Translations under genes and position numbers: made by a program | Part shown: piece by piece, positions 1-9,249 of the stretch | Layout: every line of letters begins with the position of its first letter | Position numbering within the stretch: position 1 is the stretch's first letter | Source of the DNA: Effrenium voratum | Lineage: Eukaryota > Sar > Dinophyceae > Suessiales > Symbiodiniaceae | Direction: 5' to 3' | DNA length: 64,000 nt | NCBI GenBank assembly: GCA_963377175.1 | Contig: CAUJNA010003291.1 | Span: 1 to 64,000, forward strand | The notes under the pieces: model-generated | Databases searched by the model: none | The model's input: only the letters and a program-made list of their open reading frames with translations | What the model was told of the DNA's origin: nothing

Positions 1-172
1 GCGGCTTGGCGCGACAGAAATGTGAACACGAGTGGCACTTGTATTGGCACTTGTGTTGAAGTAATTAAGCGTATAGCAAGAAATCCTGGGGGAATTTCAA
101 TGCAGGGTTTCTGCAGGGAATCCCTGCATTCCCTGTATCCCTCTCTTTAGAAGACTTTTCAGCAGTTCTCAG

Positions 173-675
173 GCGAACCTCTCTCTTTAGAGGGTGTTTT
201 CCAAATGGCTTATATTCTACCTGAGAGGCTTCTAGCACTCGTCCGTCCAGCATTTGACCTCGTCCTGCGAAGGATTCGAAGTCTAAAACGCTGCGTGCAG
301 GCGTGTGGCTGCAAAATAGAGACCCCTAGATATGCGCTGCAATTTGGCTCCAGGTTGCATTTTCAAGCGATGTCAAGCTTTGCCAAAGGAAACCCCTTTT
401 CCCTTTTTTTCGGGGACCCCTTTTTTTTGGACCCCTTGTTTTCTTTTTTTTTTGTTTTTTCTTAGCCCTGCAAAGGTTGGCTCGCTTGAAATGCAACCTG
501 GAGCCAAATTGCAAGCATATCTAGGGGTCAGTATTTTGCAGCCACACGCCTGCACGCAGCGTTTTAGACTTCGAATCCTTCGCAGGACGAGGTCAAATGC
601 TGGACGGACGAGTGCTGGGAGCCTCTCAGGTAGAATATAAACCATTTGGGAAACCCCCTCCAAACAGAGAGGTGG
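173..675. repeat. Large inverted repeat (foldback)
   Basis: Arms of about 200 bp (roughly 173-388 and 468-675) are near-perfect reverse complements around a poly-pyrimidine loop of about 80 bp. Matching ends include ccaaatggcttatattctac at 201 and its complement near 650. Short ORFs across it are mirror images of each other and are not taken as genes. It could be a foldback transposon or a hairpin-forming duplication. Confidence 0.85.
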
Positions 676-1880
676 AGCCTGTTTTCGACCGAAAAACGAG
701 CGAATCTGGAGGCTGAGGCACCCCACTTGCCGTCTGACACGAAAAAACAAACTTTTCATTTGGAAGGTGGCCGTTTTGAGCACTTTTTGCACCAAAAACG
801 GAGCGGTGACAAAGACCTGACATCGGAAAAACGTTCAGCAGGATGGAGAATTTGGCTGTTTTGCATGGTTTTTCGACCGAAAACAAAAAATAATACTATG
901 AGCTGGTGTTCCTTACTACAAAGGGCGCGGAGCGGGCGCGAGTTGCGAGCGTGTCGTTGAAGGGCGAGAGATGGAGAGGTTGCTTCAGAAGGGGCAGCCA
1001 GAATGGCTTTCTTAACGTGATCTTTGAGAATCAAGAACCGCTTCGGACGCAGATGGTTGAACAAAGCTGGGTGCAGCCTTCGTGTGTCCGGGATGCAGAC
1101 GGGGCGTTGGCTCACCCTGTCTAGACTCCTGCCGGGCCTTCTAACAAGATCATAGGCAAGACCAGGCAGCTCAGATTTGCGCCCAGTCACCAGGCAGCAG
1201 ATGGATATTGAAAATGGGTTTTGCCTTCGTTTATTTGGGTGTGCGTTACGCAGACAGTTGCGTGCAGATGCCAGTACTAATTGCACGCCGAACATTTGTG
1301 CGGCAGAACAGTTGCATGCGTGCAGACTGTTTGAGGCTCGGCGCTCAGTCTTATGGATTGGTGCGTATTTTTGCCATGAGCCGAGACTCGGAGGCGCTCT
1401 GCAGCAACTGATGTGGAGGTCAGTTTTCCACTATACGGTTTATACAGAATGTTTTCGTGACTGAGATGCCGTGGGCGGTTATGTGTGCAATCACTTTCTT
1501 GTGTTTCGTGGCCTTGCTTTCTCGAAGAGTAGGAGAATTTTCGGCGCACCCCTGCACTCCTCTTGGATGCTAGTGGCACTTATTATTCACGGATTTTGGT
1601 GATATTGCGGGGACCTTGATTGTCCCGCCCCTTTTCATTTTCTGGATCTTTTGCGGTGGCGCACTGCCTTTTCTCTGGCATGATTTTTGCTACGGGGGAC
1701 TTCTACATGGCAGCGTGATGATCTCTGGCTTTTGAATGCCTTTTTCGTTCTTTACTGGGATCCCGTTCCCTTGTTGGGGTGTGGCCTTATGCTGGCTCGG
1801 AGTTTTGATTACAGGTGATTGGCTTGCGAGAAGGGCTGCCTGGTTTTCTAACGTCCTTGTCGTAATTTATAACGCCCTTG
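676..1880. other. No gene recognised
   Basis: Overlapping ORFs here are low-similarity shadows with no family motif. A short phrase, ttttcgaccgaaaa, occurs near 684 and again near 870. No other organised signal was seen. Confidence 0.5.
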
Positions 1881-1916
1881 TTGTTTCACAACGACCCTGG
1901 AGTCGTTTGCGGCTTT

Positions 1917-2008
1917 GGACCGAAGCCGCGGAGCCGGCCTCGCTTTTGGACCGAAGCCGCGGAGCCGGCCTTGCTTTTGGACCGAAGCCGCGGAGCCGGC
2001 CTTGCTTT
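1917..2008. repeat. Three tandem 31-bp units
   Basis: Units start at 1917, 1948 and 1979 and share the core gaagccgcggagccggcc. They lie just beyond the 3' end of the minus-strand methyltransferase relic and add Arg/Pro/Gly-rich residues to any reading frame that runs into them. Confidence 0.85.
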
Positions 2009-2009
2009 G

Positions 2010-2668
2010 CAGTCGCACCGAAGGGAACATGAGGTTTGGAACTGTTCTTGCCCGAGCACAGGCTTGTGATGGAGTCGGCCCTGCCGTAGAGCTCCCAGGC
2101 CTCTGGCACGTCGTTGATGCTCAGGACGAAGGGCAGACCGCTCGCGAAGAGCGCGTCTCCAAGCTCCGAGTGGAAGGTGTCAATGCCCCCGCCCCTTCGT
2201 ACCATAGTAGTTCATGGTGCGACCGGGGAAGATGTAGGGAGGGTCGGCGTAGATGCACTGCCGGGGCGCCAGGCAGGGCAGAGCGCGCAGATAGGCAGTG
2301 CGTCCTGATGCCGCACGGTCACATTTGTCGGTGGCCGTCGCAGACGCCGCACGCTGCTCAGCGCCAGCGGCCGCTGCTGTGCGAAGGAGCCCCGCTTTCC
2401 CGAGAAGCTGTTGCGCAGCAGGGCGTAGGAGCAGGCGCAGCAAGGAGCGCAGGAAGACCGGGTCTTGCCTCAAGTAGCAGCGGTGCAGGTTTGCGACCGG
2501 CTCGAAGGCGTCGACGCCGCGCACCTCCAGGCCCGGGCGCCGGGCGGCAAGGTAGTACTCCAGCTTTCCGGAACCGAAGAAGGGCGAACGCAGTACAGTG
2601 ACGTCGCCCAGCAGCCGGTCCAGGTGTAGAGCCAGCCACGCCTTGCTTCCCATGTATTTCAGACGCAT
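2010..2668 (-). pseudogene. D12-class N6-adenine DNA methyltransferase, frameshifted
   Basis: The product would transfer methyl groups from S-adenosylmethionine to adenine N6 in DNA. From the start at 2668 the reading contains YMGSK near the N-terminus, the SAM-binding FFGSG motif about 30 residues in, and the catalytic DPPY motif (ADPPYIFPGRTMNYYG) near residue 142. That frame stops at 2180. The family's C-terminal block (FVLSINDVPEAWELYG, like the F-x-S-x-N-D stretch of Dam-type enzymes) continues in another frame down to about 2010, so one frameshift near 2190 splits the gene. Total length of about 210-220 codons is slightly short for the family. Such enzymes occur in PLVs, where they may protect or mark viral DNA; that role is inferred. 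Confidence 0.75.
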
Positions 2669-3379
2669 GCCGGCCTTTAGTTTTATCCCTGAAACTCCGG
2701 CAGTGACGCGCTACTGGCGGCGTCCCGGACTCGCTGCCCGGCTTCCCGGCCTCAAATTTTGGGAGCACGGGCTCGGACCAGTGCTCCGCCACGCAGGGCA
2801 GCGCGCTGTTCTCCGCGGCCCGATCGTAGAAGAGAAAGAGGCGGGTGAACGGCGCTTCCGGCTCGCGCGCCAACAGCTCGCCCAGCAAGCGAATCAGCTG
2901 CGCGTGGCGCTCCTTCTTGGTGGTCCGCCTCGTCACGCCGGCGATCTTGAAGGCGTCCGGGTTGTCACCAGCAGCTTGTGGCCGCTGCCGAGCGCCACGC
3001 TGGCGGCCATGTCGAAGTCCCTGCGCACGTCGCAGCTGGGGTCGTAGGCCTTGTGCTGTTCTCCAGCAGGACGTAGCCCCACGGGGCTGGCAGGGCAAAC
3101 GCGACACTGGTGCCGCAGTCGCCCATGCTCGCAGAAGGACGACCCGCCGCAGTCGCGACAATGAGCCCGCCACCGCTCGCGCGCGCAGAAGGACGACCCG
3201 CCGCAGTCGCGACACCGGTGCCGCAGTCGCCCACGCTCGCAGACCAACGACCCGCCGCAGTCGCGGCGCTCAGCCCGCCTCCGACCATGCGCGCAGAAGG
3301 ACGACCCGCCGCACGCGCGGCGCTGGGCCTGCCTCCGCCCGTGCGGGCACTTCTTCTCAGGTCGGCGCACCGGTGTCAT
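2665..3379 (-). pseudogene. CxHGR-type zinc-repeat protein with a conserved C-terminal region, frameshifted
   Basis: Beginning at the ATG at 3379, the minus strand encodes about five units of 18 residues spanning 3085-3362. The units follow C-x-H-G-R-x(3-4)-C-x2-C-G-G-x-x-F (for example CEHGRLRHQCRVC and CERGRLRHRCRDCGG). Several units have lost a Cys or His. Arrays of this motif are typical of algal viruses and are thought to bind zinc. After the array comes a region with YDPSCDVRRDFDMAAS and HKLLVTT. The frame then breaks near 2965 and resumes with NPDAFKIAGVTRRTTKKER and FTRLFLFYDRAAEN down to about 2670, next to the methyltransferase start. I do not recognise the second region. It may be a separate gene. 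Confidence 0.6.
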
Positions 3380-3482
3380 CTCTGAACACTCTTGGTGTAT
3401 TTTCTTACACGCCCCGGCAAGCGGCGACGCAAATGAACGCGCCAACAGGGAGTCGAATTTGGCAAGTAAGGCAAAGGGACGA
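3380..3482. promoter_or_regulatory. Divergent intergenic gap of the PLV relic
   Basis: About 100 bp separate the minus-strand ATG at 3379 from the plus-strand ATG at 3483, so both gene sets must be transcribed outward from here. No TATA box or repeated operator is visible. The assignment rests on gene orientation only. Confidence 0.3.
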
Positions 3483-4140
3483 ATGGGGAAGATCAAGCTC
3501 TTTTGCGCAAGAGAACACACCAGCAAACAATCCTCGGACCCTGTGGCGCCCCTGGTGCCATGCACGGGCATCTTCCTCGGGCCCAGCAAGTCGGGCAAGA
3601 CCGTGGCGCTGATCAGCCTGTTCGAGAAAATCTACATCCTTAGCCCTTCCATTGACATCGACGACGGCTGGATCCCAGTCAAGAAGTACATCGAGCAAGA
3701 CCTGGGGGTGAACACGGAGAAAGAGCAAGCCTACTGGGAGGACTGGGACGAGGCGGCGCTGCGGAGCATCATCCAGAGGCAGCGCAAGATCACCGAGACG
3801 TCCAAGAAGTTGGAGATGAAGAAACTGTATCAGGTGCTGATTATCCTGGACGACCTAGCGGACATGCCGCAGCTCCACAAGGCCAATTGACACGCTCTTC
3901 ATCCCAGGCCGGCGCATGCAAATCAGCACCTGGGTGAGCCCCCAGAAGCTGAGGCTCATCAGCGCAGCGGTGCGGGTCAATCAGCAATTCCTCCGCTGCT
4001 GGAGGCTGCGCAACCAGCACGAGCTGGACGCCGTCATTGAAGAGCTCACAGCGCCTCGAAGAGCGTTTTGTAACGCCGATCAGCTTCCTGGGCCAGAAGC
4101 TGTTCGCCAGCTCCACGCTGATCAACGCGAGATGTGAGAA
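3483..4140 (+). pseudogene. A32-like genome-packaging ATPase, frameshifted
   Basis: This is an FtsK/HerA-superfamily ATPase of the poxvirus A32 type, which pumps viral DNA into capsids. The Walker A loop GPSKSGKT lies at 3579-3602 and Walker B VLIILDDLA at about 3834-3860. The frame stops at 3890. The expected downstream block continues in another frame (TLFIPGRRMQISTW, then a run ending VRVNQQFLRCWRLRN) to about 4137. A further frame change lies near 4040. The 5' reading can begin at TTG 3459, but ATG 3483 fits better and leaves a divergent gap. Total length, about 215 codons, is close to that of PLV ATPases. This gene is the strongest evidence for a PLV at this locus. Confidence 0.8.
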
Positions 4141-4216
4141 CATCTCCTGCTGCACTTCCGTCGCAGCCGTCCAGTCCCCCATCATCCGTCGAACGGGCGG
4201 CTTCCTAAAGAAAAGG

Positions 4217-4883
4217 ATGACAACTATCTACGTGGGCAGCCGCAAGAGGGTGGCCGGCTTGGACAGCGACTTCGAGGTCGACCTGAGCGCCAGGCTGGCC
4301 GTCTACAAGATCAGAGTCGCGGACAGCTCCTGTCGAGGCCGGTGCCTCTACTGGACGCCGCGCTTGGGACTCTGAACTGGGCGCTGCTACCCGAGGGCGC
4401 CTACACGGGCGCCCGGCTGGCCGCCTGGATCAGCTCCAACTTTGCCGCTGCCACCCGCAGCAAGACCACGAACGTCGCCTACGACGGCAACTGGCTGATT
4501 CTGAACAACCTGGAGCAATTCCCCGACGCGGTGGACTACCCCACCTCGCCGGCCGCCTCTCCCGTGGACCACATGCTCGGCCCGAGCTTTGTCTCCGGCA
4601 ACCAGCAGGTCTTCGAGTTTGTCAGGATGATGGCATACAGCAAGGTCTACCTGCGCTGCGCCCAGCTGGCCAACGCCAGCCGCGTGCTGGGCAATCTGGG
4701 GACGACATCCTGTCCAAGATCACGCTGAAGAGCGGCGTGGAGACAGGCTCCGACGATGGGCGCTTCATGGCCGTGAGGGGCCCCATCACCCTGAGACACA
4801 TGCGCTTTCGACTGACAGACCTGGAAGGGCAAGCGAGGGGCTTGTCCTTGTCGTTTGTGCTGTTTATCCCCGAAGGTCTGTAA
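4217..4883 (+). pseudogene. Putative PLV virion protein, frameshifted
   Basis: The ORF opens at ATG 4217 with MTTIYVGSRKRVAG followed by DSDFEVDL. Openings of the type IYVxSRxR...DFEVDL recur in virion-associated proteins of Polinton-like and adintovirus-type elements. Next comes an aromatic and Gly-rich stretch with LLPEGAYTGARLAAWI, then a C-terminal block ending RGLSLSFVLFIPEGL at the TAA of 4881-4883. Two frameshifts (near 4340 and 4700) move the reading through all three plus frames. Intact length would be about 220 residues. Its exact role (minor capsid, penton or fibre-like) cannot be told from sequence. An A-rich run follows the stop at once. Confidence 0.5.
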
Positions 4884-4914
4884 AAAAAAAAAATCCTATT
4901 AAAACCCGGCGCCA

Positions 4915-5219
4915 GGCCCAAGCCCAAGGCAGCACCCCATGGCCAAGGCAGTGCCCAAGGCTGCGCCCAAGCCCAAGCCCATGCCCAAGGCAGCACCCAA
5001 GGCAGCGCCCAAGGCAGCACCCAAGGCAGCGCCCAAGCCCAAGGCAGCGCCCAAGCCCAAGGCGCCCAAGACAGCGCCCGAGCCCGAGGCAGTTAGAGCT
5101 CGAGGTACAGCCCAAGCTTGAGGTACACAACGAGGTACCCTAGCGAGCGTGCCGTGCGCGTGCTGGAGAGGCAGTCGGCCTACGACCGGCTGACGGCAGG
5201 CGCGAGCGTACTGGTCTGA
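4915..5219 (+). CDS. Lys/Pro/Ala-repeat basic protein
   Basis: A run of PKAAPK and PKPKA units encoded by near-tandem gcccaaggcagc repeats makes a highly basic, disordered protein starting at about ATG 4939. A possible C-terminal tail, ERAVRVLERQSAYDRL, lies in a neighbouring frame and stops at 5219. The composition resembles histone H1 tails and DNA-condensing core proteins, and its place beside a packaging ATPase fits a virion core role, which is inferred. Simple-sequence expansion is an alternative. Confidence 0.4.
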
Positions 5220-5227
5220 AAAGCAAG

Positions 5228-5479
5228 ATGATGCCCATCGAGCCCCGCAACAAGCCGCAGATGCTTCGGTGGGACCTGCAGCCGCTGCTGCTGAAGCGCC
5301 AGCGGGAACTGGAGGAGGCGCGGGCCTTCAACAACTGGCTGGGCGAGCGCAGGCTGGCCCAGGAGGGGCAGCGGCTGACGGAGGCAGTGCGCCGCCAGGT
5401 ACCCAGCTGCGCTACGCGCGCGCCGAGCGCCGGGGCGTTGAACACGCAGAGGGCGAAGTTGCCGCGCAGTAACCCTTAA
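5228..5479 (+). CDS. Small charged coiled-coil ORF of the PLV relic
   Basis: An 83-codon ORF starts MMPIEPRNKPQMLRWDLQP. Its middle (LLLKRQRELEEARAFNNWLG) is rich in Leu, Glu and Arg and should form a helix or coiled coil. The tail may be frameshifted, because a neighbouring frame reads LRYARAERRGVEHAEGE to 5472. It sits 4 bp before the next ORF in the same direction. No family was recognised. Confidence 0.4.
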   Translation: MMPIEPRNKPQMLRWDLQPLLLKRQRELEEARAFNNWLGERRLAQEGQRLTEAVRRQVPSCATRAPSAGALNTQRAKLPRSNP

Positions 5480-5483
5480 AGAG

Positions 5484-5927
5484 ATGAAGACGCTTCGGTC
5501 CCATTGCTTCAACCAGCGCCCGCGCTTTGAGCAGGTTGTGGGCTACATCGAGCGGGGGGAGCCCTTGCCCCTGGACCAACCGGACCGCAAGGCCACCTCG
5601 TTCGTCACGAGTCACTTCTACCTGGACAACTTCGTGCAGTCCAGCGAGGACCCCAACCCGCAGCCTCTTCAGCGCACGCCCCTGCGGGCAATTCCCGAGG
5701 AAGGCTTCCGCACTCCCGCAAAGCCACGGACGAGGACGTGCGACTTGCCCGGATGTACCAAGGCTACGGAGGGACCCGCTTCGTCGAGGACGACCTGGCA
5801 GGAGACCCGAGGCCCGCCCTCCATCACGGGTTGTTTGCGCAGCGCGGCCGACAGAGCGCAGGCAGCAGCGGACCTCGTGGGCGCAGGAGCAGCAGGCAGG
5901 CCTTCCGCTCCCAGCAGCCGAGTATGT
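5484..5927 (+). pseudogene. Unrecognised PLV ORF, frameshifted and cut by a microsatellite
   Basis: The ORF starts MKTLRSHCFNQRPRFEQV and includes ATSFVTSHFYLDNFVQSSED. Near 5720 the sensible reading moves to another frame (ARMYQGYGGTRFVEDDLAGD) and then runs straight into the TGTG/TGTAATG island at about 5928. No known domain was seen. Tight spacing with the upstream ORF suggests both were viral genes of the same plus-strand block. Confidence 0.4.
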
Positions 5928-6235
5928 GTGTGTATGTATCCATGTATTTTTTGTGTGATGTAATGTGTTGCAATAACACGCAATGTAATGTAATGTGATG
6001 CAGTGTAATGCAATGTAATGTACTGCGCTGTAATGTAACGTATGTACGGAATGTAATGCAGTGTAATGTAATGGAGTGGAACGGACCGGAATGGAATGTA
6101 ATGTATGCATGTGTGTGTGTGTGTGTGTTTGCATGCATGCATACATGCAAGTGTGTATGTATGAACACATGCGTGTTTGCATGTATGCGTGTATGTGTGT
6201 ATGTGTGTTTGCATGTATGCGTATGCAAGCCGCCC
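5928..6235. repeat. TGTAATG/TGTATG microsatellite island, copy 1
   Basis: Degenerate tgtaatg, tgcatg and tgtg units. Positions 5939-6175 are almost identical to 28729-28967, including non-repetitive landmarks such as ggaacggaccggaatgg. The long ORFs through it are artefacts of the repeat. Confidence 0.9.
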
Positions 6236-6940
6236 AGACAGATTGCGCGAGGCTTTGAGTTGCTTCTCCACGAGGCCGCGCATTGCCTGCAAGTCTTGCT
6301 AAGGGGTCCCCGTAGCCCGACACTAGTGTGAAACAAAACTGGAGGTATTTTGGCACATCAAGCAATGCGTGCAACTTGTGCGCGAGACTGAGGAAAGCAG
6401 GACCAACGGCTGGTCCTGTAACGTTGAAGCAAAGCGTGCTTTTGTGAGGGGTTCTGAGGAATGCGTCCTCACTTATCGGACTGAGTCCGGAACAGATGCC
6501 GGAGGAATGCGTCCTCGAAAAAAGCCAAACTCAGGGCATAGATCAGGCCTGTTGTAGGGTCCAGGCAAGGGTGTTGGTAGGCCTAGGAGGGTCCAGGCAA
6601 GGGGGTCTATGAGAGGGCGTAGGCCTAGGCAAGGGTGGGGGTCGGTGGGCCCACGCCAGGGGTTCTGCAGCCTTTCGGTAGACACGCGGTAGACACTAGA
6701 TGCGGTTCTACGTTGGTCCTACAGCAGGCCCACAGACAGGGCTCCAGGCCAGAAGAGGGCTACGTGATTGGTTCGACCCGCATGGGGATGCAGGTGAAGG
6801 GGATGGACACGCTTTGTCATCCCTCCTGCATCCCCGAGCCTGGAATTGTGAGCAACGCCTAATAAAAAAGGGGCGGAACGATTGGGTCCGTCGGGCGTGT
6901 GTTTGTTTTGCTTGTTCCCTCTTGGCTTGAAGCAGTGAAC
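6236..6940. other. G-rich stretch with short direct repeats, no gene recognised
   Basis: The phrase gaggaatgcgtcctc occurs near 6450 and 6500 and can form a short stem. Between 6558 and 6660 the phrases gggtccaggcaaggg and taggcctagg recur. No coding signal is convincing. Confidence 0.45.
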
Positions 6941-7008
6941 TACTACTACTGCTACTACTACTACTGCTACTACTACTACTACTACTACGACTACTGCTGC
7001 TACTACTA
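6941..7008. repeat. (CTA)n trinucleotide microsatellite
   Basis: About twenty ctactactgctac-type units. Tyr-, Ser- or Val-rich ORFs across it are repeat translations. Confidence 0.9.
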
Positions 7009-7019
7009 CCTGCCGGGTC

Positions 7020-8760
7020 GTTTTCCGCCACTCATATTTGGCAGGAATTTGCGTTTCGCCCAGCGTTTTCACGAATTTTCAACGGCAACAAAAAGCTTCC
7101 TGCACACAGTCGTTTTGGTGCCACCATTTTTGCAAACCTTGGCAGGCGTGGGTCATCGCGCGCCTCGGTTTCTCTTTTTTTTTGGGTGTGGCTTCCTTTG
7201 GAACCTTTCTTGAATGTCGCGCAGTGGTTTGGCGTGTGCAATGCGGCGAGCTTGTCCGGCAGGAAACTTGCCTTGCTTTGTCAGTGCATGTCGGCACAAG
7301 TTACCAGTGCAGTCTGACTGTCAGAGATAGTATCACACACACATGTATATAATGTATATGAAAATGTTTGCCTCTGAGCAAAGAAACATTGACGCTTTTT
7401 TGTTTGACCGTGCCCCAAAGGCATGCATTCAACGTTGCATGTTTGTTTCAATTGATTCAATGCGAGGAGCTGTATTTTTGCCTGGTTACGTGCAGACGCG
7501 ATGTGTCATTGAAGTGCACGCGATTGATGCTTTTGCCGCAGACCTTCGCTCGCCACTTGGGGTGTCATTTTTTCCCGTTGCAAAACCGTGTGGAGGACGA
7601 AAACAAAATATCACGATACGAGGGAAATGTGGGTTTGGCAACTGACCCGTTTGGCCTTGCTCCGGCCAAAGGGCGCCAGTTGCAGCTTGCAAGCCCTCGC
7701 CTGAAACCGGGTGACCGCAAGTCAGATGTTGGCCGCTTCTCGGCATGACCAGTCCTGCTCACGTTGCGCATCCTGCGAGTTCGCAACCGCAATCCGGCCA
7801 AGCAAAAGATGCGACCTTGAGCCTGCATTGACCTTGGTACGGATGAACATGTGGCGGAAGGTGCAAGGTGCCTGCATCGGCGTGTTCAGCCATGGTGCAA
7901 ATTACCAAGTCACTTCAATCGTGAGCGCGGCATGTTCACAAACCCGTCCGCGCCAGCATTTGCACCACCATGCTGCAAGTGAGGACAGTCATGAAAGGTT
8001 GATGGGAGTCAGCAGGGCATCATGTTTCTTCGCGGTCTATGACCAAATATTCAGTTGCAAGCTTGGCATTGACGGCGAGTCAACGGCCGCTGGGGCTGAA
8101 AAACTAATTCCATCGTGTGTTCTTCCATCAGGTCAATGGGCAAGGCCAGCAGCCATTGGGGACCCTAAGCTCGTGTCCGTTCGCGTGTCGAATTCGTTAA
8201 CGCAATGTTCACGTAGCGCTGTCAAATCAGGCTTCTCGTGGATAAGGCAAACCCAGGGATCCCGTCGAAGTGCTGCGCCGGCCAGGCCACCACCGTTCCT
8301 TCATGTCATCCATGCCTTCTCTTGAGTGAGCGGGCCCACAAGCAAGCAGACGCGCTCGATTTCGAAGAGTTGAGGGGCCTGCCCGAGTTGGACAAAACAT
8401 AGCGAATCCCAACGCGCATGCTTTTCCTTGTGTTGATGCTACTGTTCTGTTGCCTATCCACTGAGGCTTAACCACCTGCAGTGGTAACAGACCACACTCC
8501 ACAGACCCTTGATGGACGCATGGCAGCACCCGGCACGTCACCAATGCTTCTTGCGAGGCCTGGCAACTTCGTCCTCATTTGGTGTGCGAGTCAGGCCTGC
8601 AGGCCCGAAGGCGGACTTTTCAGGCCCCTTGCATCGGCGAGCGTTGGGTATTGAGTGCTTGCGCATCCTTCTTGCGCTCCGCAATTCGCCCTTTCCATCC
8701 CACTAAACTCGTTGAATTGGTTCCTTTGCCGGCCCTCTTTTTTTCCTTCCCCCCGGGGCC
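7020..8760. other. No gene recognised
   Basis: ORFs of 100-200 codons exist (for example 7711-8325), but none shows a family motif or exon-like composition. Nothing organised was seen. Confidence 0.4.
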
Positions 8761-8763
8761 TAC

Positions 8764-9062
8764 TTATGCGTTTCGGCGCCTGGTCACTCGATCCTTAGCC
8801 CGGCAGTGTGCGCAGCGTTTCGACGAGGCGGGTTGCGTAACACGGGTCACGCTTGCGGCGTGGGTCGGCTTGACTCACTGGATCTGGTTGCGGCTTTCTC
8901 CACCCCAATCCCTGCACTCCAAGGCGCCGTTTTTCATGCAGCGGCGCATGGTCGTTCGCCGGTCGCCCCCGGTCAAACTCTGCAGCGACCCAGCATTGAT
9001 GCAAGGCAGTCTGTGCCAGCACTCGTTTGCAACGCGCGGGAAAGGGCACATGGAGCCAAACG
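8764..9062. pseudogene. Inverted fragments of the non-LTR reverse transcriptase family
   Basis: On the plus strand at about 8764-8831 the reading FRRLVTRSLARQCAQRFDEA matches the segment before motif A in the copy at 12.85 kb. On the minus strand at about 8975-9062 the reading RALQTSAGTDCLASMLGRC matches the next segment. Adjacent parts of one protein now face opposite ways, which shows an internal inversion in a dead copy. Confidence 0.6.
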
Positions 9063-9249
9063 TTGCAGCCGCTCAGCGAGCAACGCGGCGGGCAAGCCCG
9101 TGACGAGCCGTTTCTCACCATGGCCCATCGGCCCCTCTACAGGGCGAGGGCGTCGGAGACAGAGGCGGAGGAGGAAAAGGGTGTGTGACCGCCGGAGGCG
9201 CATCCGCAGGAGGTACTGGCAGCTGGGAGCAACACGAGAGCAGCAACAA

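Larger units (their letters stand above)
2010..5927. mobile_element. Degraded Polinton-like virus (PLV) relic
   Basis: Two minus-strand genes (methyltransferase, zinc-repeat protein) and at least five plus-strand genes diverge from a gap of about 100 bp near 3.4 kb. The anchor is an A32-like packaging ATPase. Adenine methyltransferases, CxHGR zinc repeats and Lys/Pro/Ala-rich basic proteins are known companions of such ATPases in PLVs and algal dsDNA viruses. Nearly every gene carries one or more frameshifts, so this is a dead endogenous copy. No major capsid protein, protease, integrase or terminal inverted repeat was found. Either the copy is truncated or those genes are too decayed to read. 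The right edge coincides with the microsatellite at 5.93 kb. Confidence 0.65.

Noticed and set aside
2358..3215. 285-codon minus-strand ORF as one protein
   Set aside because: It joins out-of-frame readings of the zinc-repeat, downstream-domain and methyltransferase regions; each makes sense only in its own frame.
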